Below are positions 11,913 through 22,947 of a DNA stretch of 64,000 nt, in pieces. The notes below the pieces were generated by a model. The model saw nothing but the letters and a program-made list of their open reading frames with translations, was not told the DNA's origin and did no database searches. Numbering within the stretch: the first letter of the stretch is position 1; each line of letters begins with the position of its first letter. A program made the position numbers and the translations under genes. The stretch is taken from contig NC_080175.1 in the NCBI RefSeq assembly GCF_950295315.1, positions 66,942,302-67,006,301 on the forward strand, read 5' to 3'. Source of the DNA: Erinaceus europaeus (lineage: Eukaryota > Chordata > Mammalia > Eulipotyphla > Erinaceidae).

Positions 11913-12192
11913 GAGCCGGGCAGTGGCACAGTGGGTTAAACGCATGCACATGGCGTAAAGCACACAGATTCCAGTTCGAGCCCCCGGCTCCCCACCTGCA
12001 GGGGGGATCACTTCACAGGTGCTGAAGAAGGTCTAAAGGTGTCTGTCTTTCTCTCCCCCCTGTCTTCCCCTCCTCTCTCCATTTCTCTCTATCCTATCCA
12101 ACAACAATGACAGCAATAACAACAATAATAAAAACAATGATGATAAACAAGGGCAACAAAAGGGAAAAATAAACTAAATAAATTTTAATAAA
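11913..12192 (+). mobile_element. SINE-A, plus strand
   Basis: Box A in 'ggcagtggcacagtgggtta', box B 'agttcgagccc', 'cccacctgcagggggg', CT-rich centre, then 'caagggcaacaaaaggga'. SINE-A is the most abundant recent-looking family in this window. Confidence 0.92.
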
Positions 12193-12208
12193 GAAAGAAA
12201 GAAAGAAA

Positions 12209-12266
<58 letters not shown>
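12193..12266 (+). repeat. (GAAA)n tail expansion
   Basis: The A-rich tail of the SINE-A at 11913 has expanded into about 18 GAAA units. Confidence 0.9.
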
Positions 12267-12425
12267 GGGACTGATGATGCCATATGCAAGAACACAGGTT
12301 CAAACCCCTGCAGAAGCTTTGTGAGTGATAAAGCAGGGATTCAAGTCTCTCTCTCTCTCTCTCCACTTGTATTTCAACTTCTCTCTGTCTCTATCTAGTA
12401 AATAAGTAAGCAAACATATAAAAAA
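12267..12425 (+). mobile_element. SINE-B fragment, plus strand
   Basis: Has 'caggttcaaacccctgcaga', 'agctttgtgagtgataaagc', a (TC)n run, then 'agtaaataagtaagcaaa'. The head is lost where it meets the GAAA tract. Confidence 0.75.
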
Positions 12426-13339
12426 TTTGAAAGAAAACGTGGTAGTTCTGTGAATCTGACTTATAGATGTTTTAAGAAAACATACCAATCACATCCCTAG
12501 TAACCTCAGTTCCCCAGAAAGTGCTACTTCCAGTCCTCTGTCAAAAGAGCATTTTCTGCCCATCTCAACCTTTCATAAATAAACTTTCATCCTCAATGTT
12601 GCTGAGAAGAAAAAAAATTAGGAACACTCCATACAAGGATGGTATTGAGTGGAAGTAATGTGCCAGAAAGGGCAAGAGAAGAAAGATTCCTGTCACATAC
12701 CCCCCAAAAAGGGAAGAGAAGACTCTCTCCCCCTCAAAAAAAAAAATACCTTCTATGTTTGGCTTCCAGTGGGGTGTGATGGCTTTAGACCACACAGGAT
12801 GAGCTGCTGCTCAGGGAGCTTCCCTGAGAAGGGCAGAGTAAGCAAACACCTCTGACCATGGGGTCAGAAGAAGACTCCAATCTGTGTGTGAAGCCACAAG
12901 AAAGAGCAGGGAAGAAAGTGACATGGCAGACAAGCCATGGAAGTGAAGAAGCAGGGTCCAGGAATCAGAACCTAGGAAAGAACTCCTCTCAAGCCAAGAG
13001 ACACCTGGCCTTCTGGCACCCAGCCCAGTCTCCCTAGAAGCTATGATAGCTACACACCAAGACCCCACAGGAAACCAGAAAAGACATGGCTCCCAGGGAT
13101 GAACCCCTGATGAGAATTTCTCCAGTATTCCTGGGTGATTCCAATACCAATACAGAGCACAGGTCCAAAGTCACTTACTCCAGTAGGAGAGCATGAGTGC
13201 AAAGAGCAGTGCACCCACAGGGCTGAGGGCAGGAAGGTGGAGGAACAGAGGCTTATGGGTTCTCTTGTTCATAGGCAAGACCACGCAGAGGGAGAGGATA
13301 CACAAAGTGGACAGAACTGGAGTTGAGGATGCTTATCAG
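12426..13339. other. Intronic sequence, no recognised element
   Basis: No SINE hallmark. The purine-rich stretch at about 12870-13080 has no recognisable coding similarity. Confidence 0.4.
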
Positions 13340-13526
13340 GAAGGAAGTGAATGAGCTACTACCAGACAGTTTCACTCATATGTGGACTAGAGAGAACTGA
13401 AACACATGAATTTGGGGTGGGGGGGCAGGAAAATCAACCTATCCCTAAGATCTCAAGAGTGCTATGATGGCTATTGTGTGTCCCACACCTATGGGACAAG
13501 GTGTGTGTGGGGGGGGTGGGGGTTAT

Positions 13527-13543
13527 AACTTTGATGGTAGGAG
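13527..13543. repeat. 17-bp target-site duplication, left copy
   Basis: AACTTTGATGGTAGGAG, repeated exactly at 13751-13767. Confidence 0.95.
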
Positions 13544-13682
13544 GGTCAGACGGTAGCACAGCGGGTTAAGCGCAGGTAGCGCAAAGTACAAGAACTGGCG
13601 TAAGGATCCCGGTTGGAGCCCCTGGCTCCCCACCTGCAGGGGAGTTGTTTCATAGGTGGTGAATCAGGTCTCCAGGTGTAAG

Positions 13683-13729
<47 letters not shown>

Positions 13730-13750
13730 ATATAAAAAATAAATAAAAAG
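13544..13750 (+). mobile_element. SINE-A, short form, with intact 17-bp TSD
   Basis: The head has box A 'ggtagcacagcgggttaagc' and a box B variant 'ggttggagcccc'. The body stops after 'aatcaggtctccaggtgta', about 135 bases in, and passes straight into an (AAAT)n tail. The CT-rich centre and CAA-rich end are missing. The perfect TSD shows it was inserted in this shortened form or lost its middle later without touching the ends. Confidence 0.93.
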
Positions 13751-13869
13751 AACTTTGATGGTAGGAGAGGTGTGGAACTAAACCTGTAATCTTATAAATC
13801 ACTATTCAACCACTAATTTAAAAAAATTAAGACAGTTACACATCACTAATGTTTCAGTCCACAAATGTG

Positions 13870-14460
13870 TCTCAACAGCCTGGGTGTGTGGGAAAATCTG
13901 CCATCGTTGCCCTGCCAACATCCATGTCCAGCAGAGAAGCAATTACAGAAGCCAGAACTCCCACCTTCTACACCCCCAAAAAGAGTTTTAGTTCATATTC
14001 TCAGAGGGGTAAATAATAGTGGAAGTAAACCACAGGGTTTTGTCCCCTCATTCTACGAGAATCCAAAGAATTTGTCACCAGGAACCTCATTTTTATACCA
14101 TAAATGAAAGGGAAACAACTCTGGAAAACACCAGCGGAAGCGAGGCACTATTTTTCTTATCTGAGAGTGAAGAAGAAAAGGACAGTCAGAAGTAGTAATA
14201 AGTGTAGGGGTGACGTAGAAAGGAAGTGAAGGCAAAACCATTAAAAATGTGGGGGGGGGGGAAATAGATAGATACAGATAGATATAGATAGATAACTATA
14301 GAATCAGTCCATATCTGTGGCCTTGTGAGAACTACTGCAGTTTCCAAAGGAGGGAATGGGGACACAGAACTCTGGTGGTGTGAGCAGTGTGGAATTATAT
14401 CCCTATATCTTACAATTTTGTAAATCAGTATTAGATCACTAATGAAAATAAAGAAGAAAA
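13870..14460 (+). mobile_element. L1 3' UTR, older subfamily, plus strand
   Basis: The order 'gagaagcaattacagaagcc', 'ctcagaggggtaaataat', 'gtcaccaggaacctcatttt', 'aatcagtattagatcacta' matches, inverted, 15935-16440 and 47805-48225, and in parallel 31824-32700. It has an internal (GATA)-like run at about 14262-14298. Confidence 0.7.
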
Positions 14461-15700
14461 AGAAAACTCTACCATGCAAGTTTGTGGATTTGTGTTCCAT
14501 GATGTTCACATAACACCACTAAGAATGAGTCCTCAGAACACACCCCTCTCATGAGGCCAAGACAATTGCCTCTGAATATGCCTCAAGCAAGGTCTTTAGG
14601 AGCAGGTTGTAGGATTCCATGTGGTGGAATGTTCAGAAGCATCTCTGAACACCATGGAAGCAGCAACAGAGGCCCAAGCGAGAAGCCAGTGATCAAATGG
14701 ATCTAAATATACAGGGCTTTCGGGGGTGGGGTGAGAACCGGCAGGAAAAGAGAAAGGAAACAATTTAATATGGACCTCACACCGGTGTTGGGACAATGAA
14801 ACAGTGTATTTAACATAGCCCAGTGTCTCACATAAAAGGAGACCTCAGTGAATGCTCCCTGTTGCTGTCACAGCTGTGCCCACTGTTGCTTATTTCTGGA
14901 ACCAAGAGAAGTAATCCCTGTTTCTTAGGGATCTAAAAAATAAAAGTCAGTAGTTACTCCACAATTAACAGAGGGGAAAAAAAATCACAAGCTCTGTGGG
15001 ATGTTAAACCCCCAAACAAGAGATGCTAATGATTGTGTATTTCTACAGGTTTCCATTTATATTTACTTTTCAGTAGCTGGTGTTTGAGTATCGTGGGATA
15101 ATGACTAAAACTAACCAGGACCATTTTTTACTATTACATATGGCAGGACAAAACATTGAAAAGAAACAAATGGGAAATAATGGTCTTTGTGGACCACCCA
15201 TGTGAGGGTGTCTTGGGGTGAGGCATTCTGAGTCTGGATATACCATTATTGCTGCCCCCACTTCATTTAAAAATATTGTGTGGAGGTTGACAAGGATACA
15301 CACAGAACAAGATTAAGCAAAGGAAGTGAGGCAATTAGTCTAAAGAAAACTAAAAGGTTGGGAGGGGGAATATATTCGGTGCCACTGGAAATGAGTGGAC
15401 ATGCAGAGAGAGGTCCCTTTCATAGTGTTGGTGGAAGGTCTGAAACTTGGCCATGAGTGAATCGATGACAGTGAGAACAGAGGCAAACGCTAGAAGAAGA
15501 AGAAGTGAGAACAGAGGCCAAAGCCCTCCGGAGCATGTCAGGGAGTTCCCAACCTAACCCTAACTCAGAAGAAATGCTGGCTTTGTATGAGAGAGCAGAT
15601 ATGTTGCTTTTATGAACAGACAGTATAATGCCAAGAGAAACAGTATCATCTGTACATCAACCCTTACTCATCTGACCCAAAAACAAACAAACAAACAAAC
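14461..15700. other. Repeat-poor block with one micro-insertion
   Basis: No SINE or L1 recognised over 1.2 kb. The exception is the 19-bp insertion at 15485-15503, described separately. Confidence 0.45.
15485..15503 (+). mobile_element. 19-bp tail-only insertion with 15-bp TSD
   Basis: AAACGCTAGAAGAAGAAGA lies between two exact copies of AGTGAGAACAGAGGC (15470-15484 and 15504-15518). The same bases form the 3' end of the retrotransposon at 41993-42159 on the minus strand. This fits an extremely 5'-truncated insertion of that family, or of a SINE sharing its tail. Confidence 0.7.
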
Positions 15701-15808
15701 AAAATCCTTGTAGTCCAGAATGTAGCACAGTACTGTAGAGTGCAGGACTTGCAGGTATGAGAGTCCATCCCTAGTACTGCTAGTGTGAGAGTGACGCTCT
15801 GGTCTAGG

Positions 15809-15890
<82 letters not shown>
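15701..15890 (+). mobile_element. SINE-E fragment ending in (TC)n(AC)n
   Basis: Shows 'tagcacagtactgtagagtg' (box A-like), 'ctagtactgctagtgtgaga', then a (TC)n run (about 15811-15860) and (AC)n (about 15860-15886). The family assignment is tentative. Confidence 0.6.
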
Positions 15891-15934
15891 GAAGTAAAGT
15901 CAAAGATATCTTTCTTTAGCCATCATTAACACCC

Positions 15935-16440
15935 TTCATTTATTTTTTATCTTATTAGTGATTTAATATTGATTTACAAAATTACAAGATAACAGGGGTA
16001 TAAATCCACACCTTTCCCACCACCAGTGCTCTGAATCCTCATTCCTTCCACTGGAAGCTACAGCAGTTCTCCCAACGTCGCAGATATGGGTCAACCATTA
16101 TTTTACAGCTATCTGTCTATATTTGTATAGATTTGCCTTCCCCCCTCCCTTGGTCCCATTTTCTCTTTCTTTCCAAGTCACACCTACACCTATTACTACA
16201 TTCAAATGTCCCTCCCTTTTTCCTCTTCTCTCTCCAGGTTCTGATCGAATTGAGGTTCAGAACTTTCTGGTTATCTTCGCCTTAACATCTCTCCTCCTCT
16301 GGGAATATGGACCAAAATTCTTTAGGGGGTGTAGAAGGTGGGAGTTCTGGCTTCTGTAATTGCTTCTCTGATGGACATGGATATTGGCAAGTTGATCCAT
16401 ACCCCAGCCAGTTTCTATCTTTCCCTAGTGGGGTAGGGTT
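15935..16440 (-). mobile_element. L1 3' UTR, older subfamily, minus strand
   Basis: Reverse complement of the 13870 copy: 'ttagtgatttaatattgatt' at the start and 'ttctggcttctgtaattgct' near 16345. Sense with respect to TNIK. Confidence 0.7.
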
Positions 16441-16489
16441 CTGGAGAGGTGAGATTCCAGGAACGTTGCACCCAATCATTTCTGAAAGT

Positions 16490-16690
16490 GAAAGAATCAA
16501 GGTAAACACGGCGATAGAGCTCATCCGGACTGTGTGCTGCTATGTCATGTACCTGACACAGGTTCAAGTCTGGCTGGTCCCCAATGCGTTGAAGGAAGTT
16601 TCAGTGTTATGTTTCTCTCTCCTCAACCTCTGTGTCTTTCTCTCCCCTCAGTCTCTCTGTGTCTCTCTCTACCTGTAAAAGGTCAACTTA
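16490..16690 (+). mobile_element. SINE-D, plus strand
   Basis: Contains 'gatagagctcatccggactg' (box A-like), 'gtgctgctatgtcatgtac', 'aggttcaagtc' (box B) and a CT-rich end. It matches the 46575 copy. Confidence 0.75.
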
Positions 16691-16735
16691 GAGTAGTGAT
16701 ACTCTAGAAAGAAGGGAGGGAGGAAGGGTAAAAAA

Positions 16736-16795
16736 GGAGAGGAGAGGAGAGGAGAGGAGAGGAGAGGAGAGGAGAGGAGAGGAGAGGAGAGAAGA
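16736..16795 (+). repeat. (GGAGA)n microsatellite
   Basis: About 11 GGAGA/GAGGA units in a purine-rich stretch. Confidence 0.9.
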
Positions 16796-16799
16796 GGAA

Positions 16800-17209
16800 A
16801 TGAGAAAGAATGAAAGGGGGAAGGTATAGAAAAAAGGAAGAAGAAACAAGATATAAGGTAGACAGAATCAAAGGATGTCTCTGCAAATCTCACAATTCTT
16901 CCTTCCTCTATTGTCCATTGTTTCTATTATTTCCTAACAGACCAGATAACTCTGAAATATAGGCTGTTTCAATTAGTAGTCCTGTCTTTCAGAAGAAATA
17001 AGTCTGTAGGCTGTTTATCTATGAACCATTAAGCATTCATTTCTAGATAAAACATAACTTTCAGCCAAGCATTTTTTTTAATCAAAGGCTATTGATTAAC
17101 ATTGGTATGGAAAACGATCACATTTCAGGAGTAAAACATTGCACCTCTGTAAGTGCCCACACAAAGCTAGCTGCATTCACCACGTTGTTGTGATGTGATC
17201 ACTCTATCA
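16800..17209. other. Intronic sequence, no recognised element
   Basis: AT-rich, with no hallmark of known repeats. Confidence 0.4.
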
Positions 17210-17540
17210 CAGTGACTCCCACTTCCCATTCTGTCCCCCAGCCCTGCCCCAGCCCCTCGGCTCTCTGGCAGACACCATATTCCTCAGAGTGGGAGCTCTT
17301 TTCCCCATTGTTCATTTGCTTTGCTCACTCACACTCCACAGGGGAAAGGAAGCATTGGGTAGCTGTCACTCATTTGCTGACTGATTCTACTCAGCACAAT
17401 CACCCCGAGTTCCATTCATGTGGTCCCAAATGGCCAGAGTTCATCGTCAAAGCAGCTGGGCAGCAGCCCTCTGAGGATGACAGCACAATTTTTGTTACTT
17501 TCTTTATTCCAACTCCAGCATCACTTTTCCTGAGTTAGTA
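17210..17540 (-). mobile_element. Old L1-type 3' fragment, minus strand
   Basis: 'gattctactcagcacaatca' followed by 'gagttccattcatgtggtcc' is the antisense order found in old L1 3' regions. Strongly diverged. Confidence 0.45.
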
Positions 17541-17780
17541 TGGATTTCTAGGACTGTAGATGTCACCAGGGCGCATCTCCACATCCCCCCAGTCAGCACA
17601 TCTCAGCCTCCACCAAACCATCACCCTATTCCCTCACAAGGACTCCAGTCTCCATCCTCCCTCTAATGCTGCCTGACTGAGCCCCCAAGTCTGCTGCAGC
17701 AGACTACACCTCATGGTGCCACCCAGCACCGGAGGAGGCTACTGTGGTGTCTCTCTATTACTCTATCTGAATGAAAAAGT
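17541..17780. other. Intronic sequence, no recognised element
   Basis: C-rich, with no hallmark. Confidence 0.35.
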
Positions 17781-17899
17781 CATCCCAGGTGGTGACGCAC
17801 CTGGTTGCACACACAAGTTGCAATGTACAGGGACTCAGGTTCAAACCCCTGGTTCCCACCTGCAGAGGGAAAGCTTTGTGAGTGGTAAAGCAGTGCTGT

Positions 17900-17948
<49 letters not shown>

Positions 17949-18055
17949 CCTCCCTCCCTCCCTCCTTCCCTCCCTCCCTCTCTGTTTCCCTCTTCCCTCT
18001 CAATTTCTGGCTGTCTCTATCCAATAAATAAATAAATTTTTTTTAATATTTAAAA
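17781..18055 (+). mobile_element. SINE-B with (TC)n expansion
   Basis: Head 'caggtggtgacgcacctgg', 'aggttcaaacccctgg' (box B), 'aaagctttgtgagtggtaaa', (TC)n at about 17905-17942, (CCCT)n to 17980, then an AAAT tail. Confidence 0.92.
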
Positions 18056-19328
18056 AGAAAAAGAAAAGGTCAGTCTAGGAGCAGTGAATCACTCGTGTGT
18101 GAGGCCCCAGTTACAAGGAGAGAGAAAGAGAGAGAAAAGCTATTGATAAGCCAGTGACTTGTTCTTGACTTTCACAGCAGCAGCTGTTACCCTCCACCTC
18201 CTTATGCATCACACTCATCCAAAGGGTCAGACACTCAGGGATAAGTAGCTTGGAAAGTGGACTCAATGACCATGAGAGATGTAGGGGATGCCTTTTCAGC
18301 ACGTGGCCATGGAGTGCAGCCTCTCTCTGCCATGAGGACAGTGCTGCTTGTGCTTATGCTTGCATCCTGTTGCTATTCTTGGGGGCACCATGAGGGCTGG
18401 GAGTAGGGGAGAACTGTGTGAAGCTGGGCCATCTCATCCTTAGTGGTGGGGGGGGGTTTCTATCCCCAGTTCCTGCCCCCATTCCCTGTGTAAACCAAAA
18501 ATGGCCCCTACCCCCACTCTACATTTCCAAACACCTATCCCCATCAGAGAACCACTGTATGGGAATAAACAAAGAAAAAACAAACAAAAAAAAAATCAAG
18601 ACCTGCCAACTTCTTCCCCGACACAGCAACTGATTTTCATCAGCTCATTAATTTAATGAATCCTCATAACACATTCGTTAAGAAATCATGAGCCATCTGA
18701 TCTCGAAAATGTTTGGCTGTTACTAAAGATAGTTTGTTAGTTTGTGCCATGAGTTTAACAGGAAAAAAAAAAATCAGCCTTAGGAAATCTGAGGAAGCTG
18801 GAATCCCTGGCAGCCGCCAGTCACTACCTGCGGAGTGCACAGTGTAATTAAAAAAAAAAAAAAAAAAAAGCAATAATCAAGTTCATATAGATTCTCTCAC
18901 TGATGGTGCTAATCAATTCTCTAATCATCCTGGCAAGAAAAAATATTATTTTCTCCATTTTTGCAGACAGGGAGCCTGCAGTTCAAAGCAGTTAAGTGAT
19001 TTTTTTTCCGTGTTCCTGATTGATAGAATTTGGAGGAGAAACCAAAACTCTTGGCCACCAGACTAGCTGTTTCTCTACTCAGCTGTCACTGGAGACAGTA
19101 TTTTCTTGATCCAGTCCTCTAACACCAAACCTTTAACACAATCATAAATCGGAAACCTAGCGTCTTCCTTTTCTATCATTAAGTCAGATAGAACAGTCCT
19201 CAGAAATGCTCCACTTGAAACTCAATAAAGCTGAATCCCTAATCCTACTCAGAGTGGGGAAAGTAGGTCTAGTCAACACCCCCTCTGACAGACCAGGAAA
19301 CACGAAGTGCTCCAGGCTCACATCATGA
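18056..19328. other. Repeat-poor block
   Basis: About 1.2 kb without a recognised element, apart from poly-A at 18849-18870 and a G run near 18447. Confidence 0.4.
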
Positions 19329-19329
19329 G

Positions 19330-19445
19330 GAATAGAGGAGCTGGGGAAATAGTTCACTGGTTCTGCAAATGATGTTCACACCTGAAGTTCAGTCCCCAGC
19401 ACCTCCAGAAACCAGAGTTAAGCAAGGTTCTTGTTTACAAAAGAA
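19330..19445 (+). mobile_element. SINE-C, plus strand
   Basis: 'agctggggaaatagttcactgg', 'gttcagtccccagcacctcc', 'accagagttaagcaaggttc'. Purine-rich DNA follows to about 19490. Confidence 0.75.
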
Positions 19446-19685
19446 GAGAGAGAAAGAGGAAGAGGGGGAGAGGAGGAGGAAAGGAAAGCAGTGATGACAA
19501 TGTGAATAGAGACCATCTAAAGCCTGGGGAACCTCATTAGTTTTACTCATCAACCTCCCCACTACCACCACCACACACATGCATATATTAAAAAAAAAAC
19601 TGTTGAGTGAACATTTTAGATAAATAATTATTCTACTTAGCTTTGTAAATAGCTTTTATTGTTGTTTATGACTCAGAAATATATA
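19446..19685. other. Purine-rich then AT-rich spacer
   Basis: A GGAGA/GAAAG-rich run (19446-19490), then nothing recognised. Confidence 0.35.
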
Positions 19686-19687
19686 TA

Positions 19688-19938
19688 TTGCTTTCAAACT
19701 TATTGCTGGGGCTCTGGTGCCAGGACTATGAATCCCTGCTCCTGGTGGCCATTTCTTCCATTTTATGGGATAGGACAAAGAGAAATTGAGAGGGAGAAAG
19801 AGACACCTGCAGACATGCTTCAAAGCTTGTGAAGCTTCCCTCCTGAAGATGGGGGGTGGGGGCTCAAACTGAGGTCCCTGAAAAGATCCTGTGCACAGTA
19901 CTATGTGCACTTAATGGTGTGCACTACCACAAAGCCCC
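19688..19938 (-). mobile_element. SINE-B with 3' module, minus strand
   Basis: 'ttattgctggggctctggtg', 'gctcctggtggccatttctt', 'gacacctgcagacatgcttc', head at 'cacttaatggtgtgcactac'. Confidence 0.88.
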
Positions 19939-19967
19939 TGACTCTGAAATGTTTAAAAATAAGTTTT

Positions 19968-20192
19968 GGGGGCCAGGCAGTGACACACCTGGTTAAGCAC
20001 ACATAGTGCTATGTGGAAGGACCTGCACAAGGACCTGAGTTCAAGACCCTGCTTCCCACCTGCAGCAGAAACATTTCATGAGTGGTGAAACAGGTCTGCA
20101 GGTGTCTATCTTTCTCTCCCTCTCTATCCCTCTCCCCTCTCAACTTCTCTCTGCCCTATTGAATAAAATAGAAGGAAGAAAGAAAAGTATAT
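19968..20192 (+). mobile_element. SINE-B, plus strand
   Basis: 'gggggccaggcagtgacaca', 'gagttcaagaccctgcttcc', 'tgagtggtgaaacaggtctg', and the end 'aataaaatagaaggaaga'. Confidence 0.9.
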
Positions 20193-20197
20193 ATAGG

Positions 20198-20386
20198 GTT
20201 ATTTATTTAATAGGACAGACAAATTAAAAAGGGCTGGGGAGACAGAGAGGGAAGACAGAGACGCCTGCAGCACTGCTTCACCACTTGTGAAGTTTCCTCC
20301 CTGCAGGTGGGGACTGGGGGCTTGAACCCAGGTCCTTGCACATGGCAATGTGTGTGCTCAGCCAGGTGGGCCACCAACCAGCTCCT
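20198..20386 (-). mobile_element. SINE-B, minus strand
   Basis: 'ttatttatttaataggacag', 'gcctgcagcactgcttcacc', 'gggggcttgaacccaggtcc' (box B), 'cagccaggtgggccaccaac'. Back to back with the plus-strand copy at 19968, only about 6 bases apart. Confidence 0.9.
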
Positions 20387-20599
20387 GAAACTTTTAAGAT
20401 AGAAGTGAGAGTGAGAGGTAAGGTCAAGAGGATGACACCATAGCACTGGGGGTCAGGTTCAACCCTGGGGCCAGCTCAAGATGAAGGAAGGAAGCACGCT
20501 CTCCAGGCCAGGCCAGGCCTCTAAGTAACATTTAAAACAGCAGGTCTCATTAACACCTTTGTGCTGATTTGTAAAAGTGACCTTCCAATATGCAAACCA

Positions 20600-20822
20600 G
20601 GTTGGAGGAACTGGGTGACCGAACAACTAGTTGAGCACACATGCTACAGTGCACAAGACCTGGGTTCAAGCCTCCGGTCTCCACCTGCAGGTCTCTCTTT
20701 CTCTCTCTCTCTCTGTATCTCTCTCTGTCTCTCTCTCTTTCTCCCTCCCTCCCCCTCTGTCCCTCCCTTCTCAATTTTTCTGTCATTATCCACTAAAATA
20801 AAAAAAGAAGATAAAATACAAT
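20600..20822 (+). mobile_element. SINE-B, plus strand
   Basis: 'actagttgagcacacatgct', 'gggttcaagcctccggtctc', then a long CT-rich centre. The 'aagctt...gtggtgaa' part is missing, so it is internally deleted. Confidence 0.85.
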
Positions 20823-20875
20823 AAGGAGGTATTCCAATTAAAAAAAAAAGAAATTTTTCGAAAAAGAGAGAAAAA

Positions 20876-21000
20876 GAAGCCGGGTTGGTGAGAGAGCCCA
20901 ATGGGCTTCCCAGGCTCCAGCTCTGTATGGGAGCACATCCCAGCACTGTTGTGTCTCTCCATCTCTCTCTGTCTGTCTATCCAAATGAAATAAAGTGAAT
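20876..21000 (+). mobile_element. Short SINE (E/D-like), plus strand
   Basis: 'gagagagcccaatgggcttc', 'gctccagctctgtatgggag', a CT-rich end and 'aaatgaaataaag'. Old and weak. Confidence 0.45.
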
Positions 21001-22045
21001 CTGGGAGAAGTGAAATTATGCATGAAGGAGGTCTACATAAATAAATAAATGGAAACAGCCAAGTCATGAGTCCTCTGTCACACTAGTCACCATTCTAGTG
21101 CCTCAGCTCCTGGGTTGTCTAATAAATTATCCATGTCTAACCCCCAAAACAATACTTCCCTGCAAACAAGGTAGCCTGAAGACTTTTGACAAGAAAATGA
21201 GGATGAGATGAAGGCCTTCAGCCCTGCAGCCTAAATGATGAAAACAACAGCTGTACCAAAAATAAAAAGGAAAACCCTCTAAATACCCATCTGGCGAAAG
21301 AGCAAAAACAAAAGATGCACAAAGTCCAGAAGCTGAGCAGAACAGCAGTCTGGAGGAAACAGGTCCCTTTAATCCAGACAAGTTCCAAAGAGTAACAGAA
21401 GCTGAGGGCAGTGTCCCCATCCTGGTGGCTGCAACCAAGAGCCAGAGCAGAGGATGGGTCTATGATGTTCTCTCCATACTGTCTTCGGGGCATCACTAAA
21501 TTCCTTTTTTAAACAAACTTACCAGAAGAAATTTTCCTTAGCTGACAAAGAGGACTTCAAAGACAAAGTTGTCACACAATACTGGCTTAATGGGAGGCCA
21601 GGAGGGCCTGAACAAGCGTGTGTGTGTGTGTGTGGGGGGGGTGTTTATGGAAAGCACCCAGACTGAGCCCAAGGAAGAAGGACAAAGACAGAACTCACTC
21701 TTGGAAGATAAAAGAAGTGCAGAAAAGCCTGAGTTGTACAGCATGGTGGGTAGAGAGGGCTGGAGAAAAGGCATTTTAGTCAGCTTCTGGAAGGCCTGTG
21801 TTTTGCTTTCACTACTTCTCTGTGATGTGACCACACAGGTGCACAGAGGATACATCTAGTCTACCTATCTAGAGGAGATGAAGACTAGCTTTGACAGAGG
21901 GTGGGGAGCCTCAGAGAGGGTGGAAGACCCAGGGCACTAAGGTGGGGGTGATGTCAGTTGGTGACATCATACCTGTGACAACAACAGCCTTGGAAACCAT
22001 CATGCCCCATCACCACCACCACTAAAGTGACTCAATAAAAAATAA
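21001..22045. other. Repeat-poor block
   Basis: About 1 kb with no element recognised except a short (GT)n/G run at 21618-21641. Confidence 0.4.
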
Positions 22046-22047
22046 AA

Positions 22048-22142
22048 TAGGAACAGCAAAACTGTTCAGTGGGATAGTGAGTCTGCCTTATTATATGTGT
22101 GACCCAGGTTCAAGTGCAACCCCCACTGGATAAAAGGAGTCT

Positions 22143-22180
<38 letters not shown>
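22048..22180 (+). mobile_element. SINE-D with (CT)n end
   Basis: 'gtgggatagtgagtctgcct', 'gtgacccaggttcaagtgca' (box B), then a (CT)n run to 22180. Confidence 0.7.
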
Positions 22181-22182
<2 letters not shown>

Positions 22183-22418
22183 GGCCCATAGTGGAGAAGT
22201 CCTAGTGATGACAGAAAAATTAAATTAAATCACAATAAATGAATCACAAAGAGCAACACTTCACTAAGCATATAACACAGCTCACAGGCTAGGAGGTAGG
22301 CAAGCTTCCTCTGGTTCTAGTTTGGCTGGTACTAATATCCTTTAGCAGGACAAGAGGACTTCCTACAACTCCAGGGAATGAAACACACACAAAGGCTGAC
22401 TGGTTTTGTTTGTTTTGT

Positions 22419-22595
22419 TGGAGAGAGAGAGAGAGAGGAAGCGCTGTAGAACTGCTTCATCACTTGTGAAGTGTTCCCCTCTGCAGGTGGGAAGTGTGGG
22501 AAGTGCACTTGTGAAGTGTTCCCCTCTGTTTCCTCCAGGACCTTATGTGTACTTGAACCCAGGACCTTATGCATACTCAACCAAGCCCCAAGGTT
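22419..22595 (-). mobile_element. SINE-B, minus strand, internally duplicated
   Basis: Contains the minus-strand order 'actgcttcatcacttgtgaa ... acttgaacccagg'. A 23-bp stretch is present twice (22461-22483 and 22506-22528), and 'aggaccttatg' is also doubled at the right. Tandem duplication happened inside the SINE. Confidence 0.8.
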
Positions 22596-22945
22596 TCCTA
22601 TGTTTACCTTAACCCTAAGAAGTATTCTAAGGGCTGAGGCTGGCTCCCTCAGTGAGCTCAGTGAAGCAGGGGCACTGTCTTCACACATGGTCACTCAGGG
22701 CTGTGGGCTGGGCATAGCCGATTCAGCTAACAGTGAAGACAAAAATGACCTACAGCTACACGGAAGGCATGTTCCCTGGCCCCCATTCCTTCAGGAAAAG
22801 CAGCGTTATCTTGCACAGTCAAGAGAGGACAATGCAACCACTCTGCACCTCATTCTGACAAGGCAATGCGCCGGAACACTTCAACACAAAATCCCACCCA
22901 TATTTTTTGACAAGAAGACACTATCTCTATAACAACTACCTGGGA
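22596..22945. other. Intronic sequence, no recognised element
   Basis: Nothing recognised. Confidence 0.35.
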
Positions 22946-22947
22946 GC

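Larger units (their letters stand above)
13340..13850 (+). mobile_element. L1 3' UTR fragment, split by a SINE
   Basis: Starts with 'agtttcactcatatgtggac', the usual L1 3' UTR motif, and resumes after the SINE at 13751 to end '...aaatcactattcaaccacta'. The end resembles the 3' ends at 14410 and 25470. The SINE interrupts it cleanly. Confidence 0.65.

Noticed and set aside
15549..15567. Telomere-like CCTAACCCTAAC
   Set aside because: Only two units in ordinary sequence. Too short to be an interstitial telomeric repeat.
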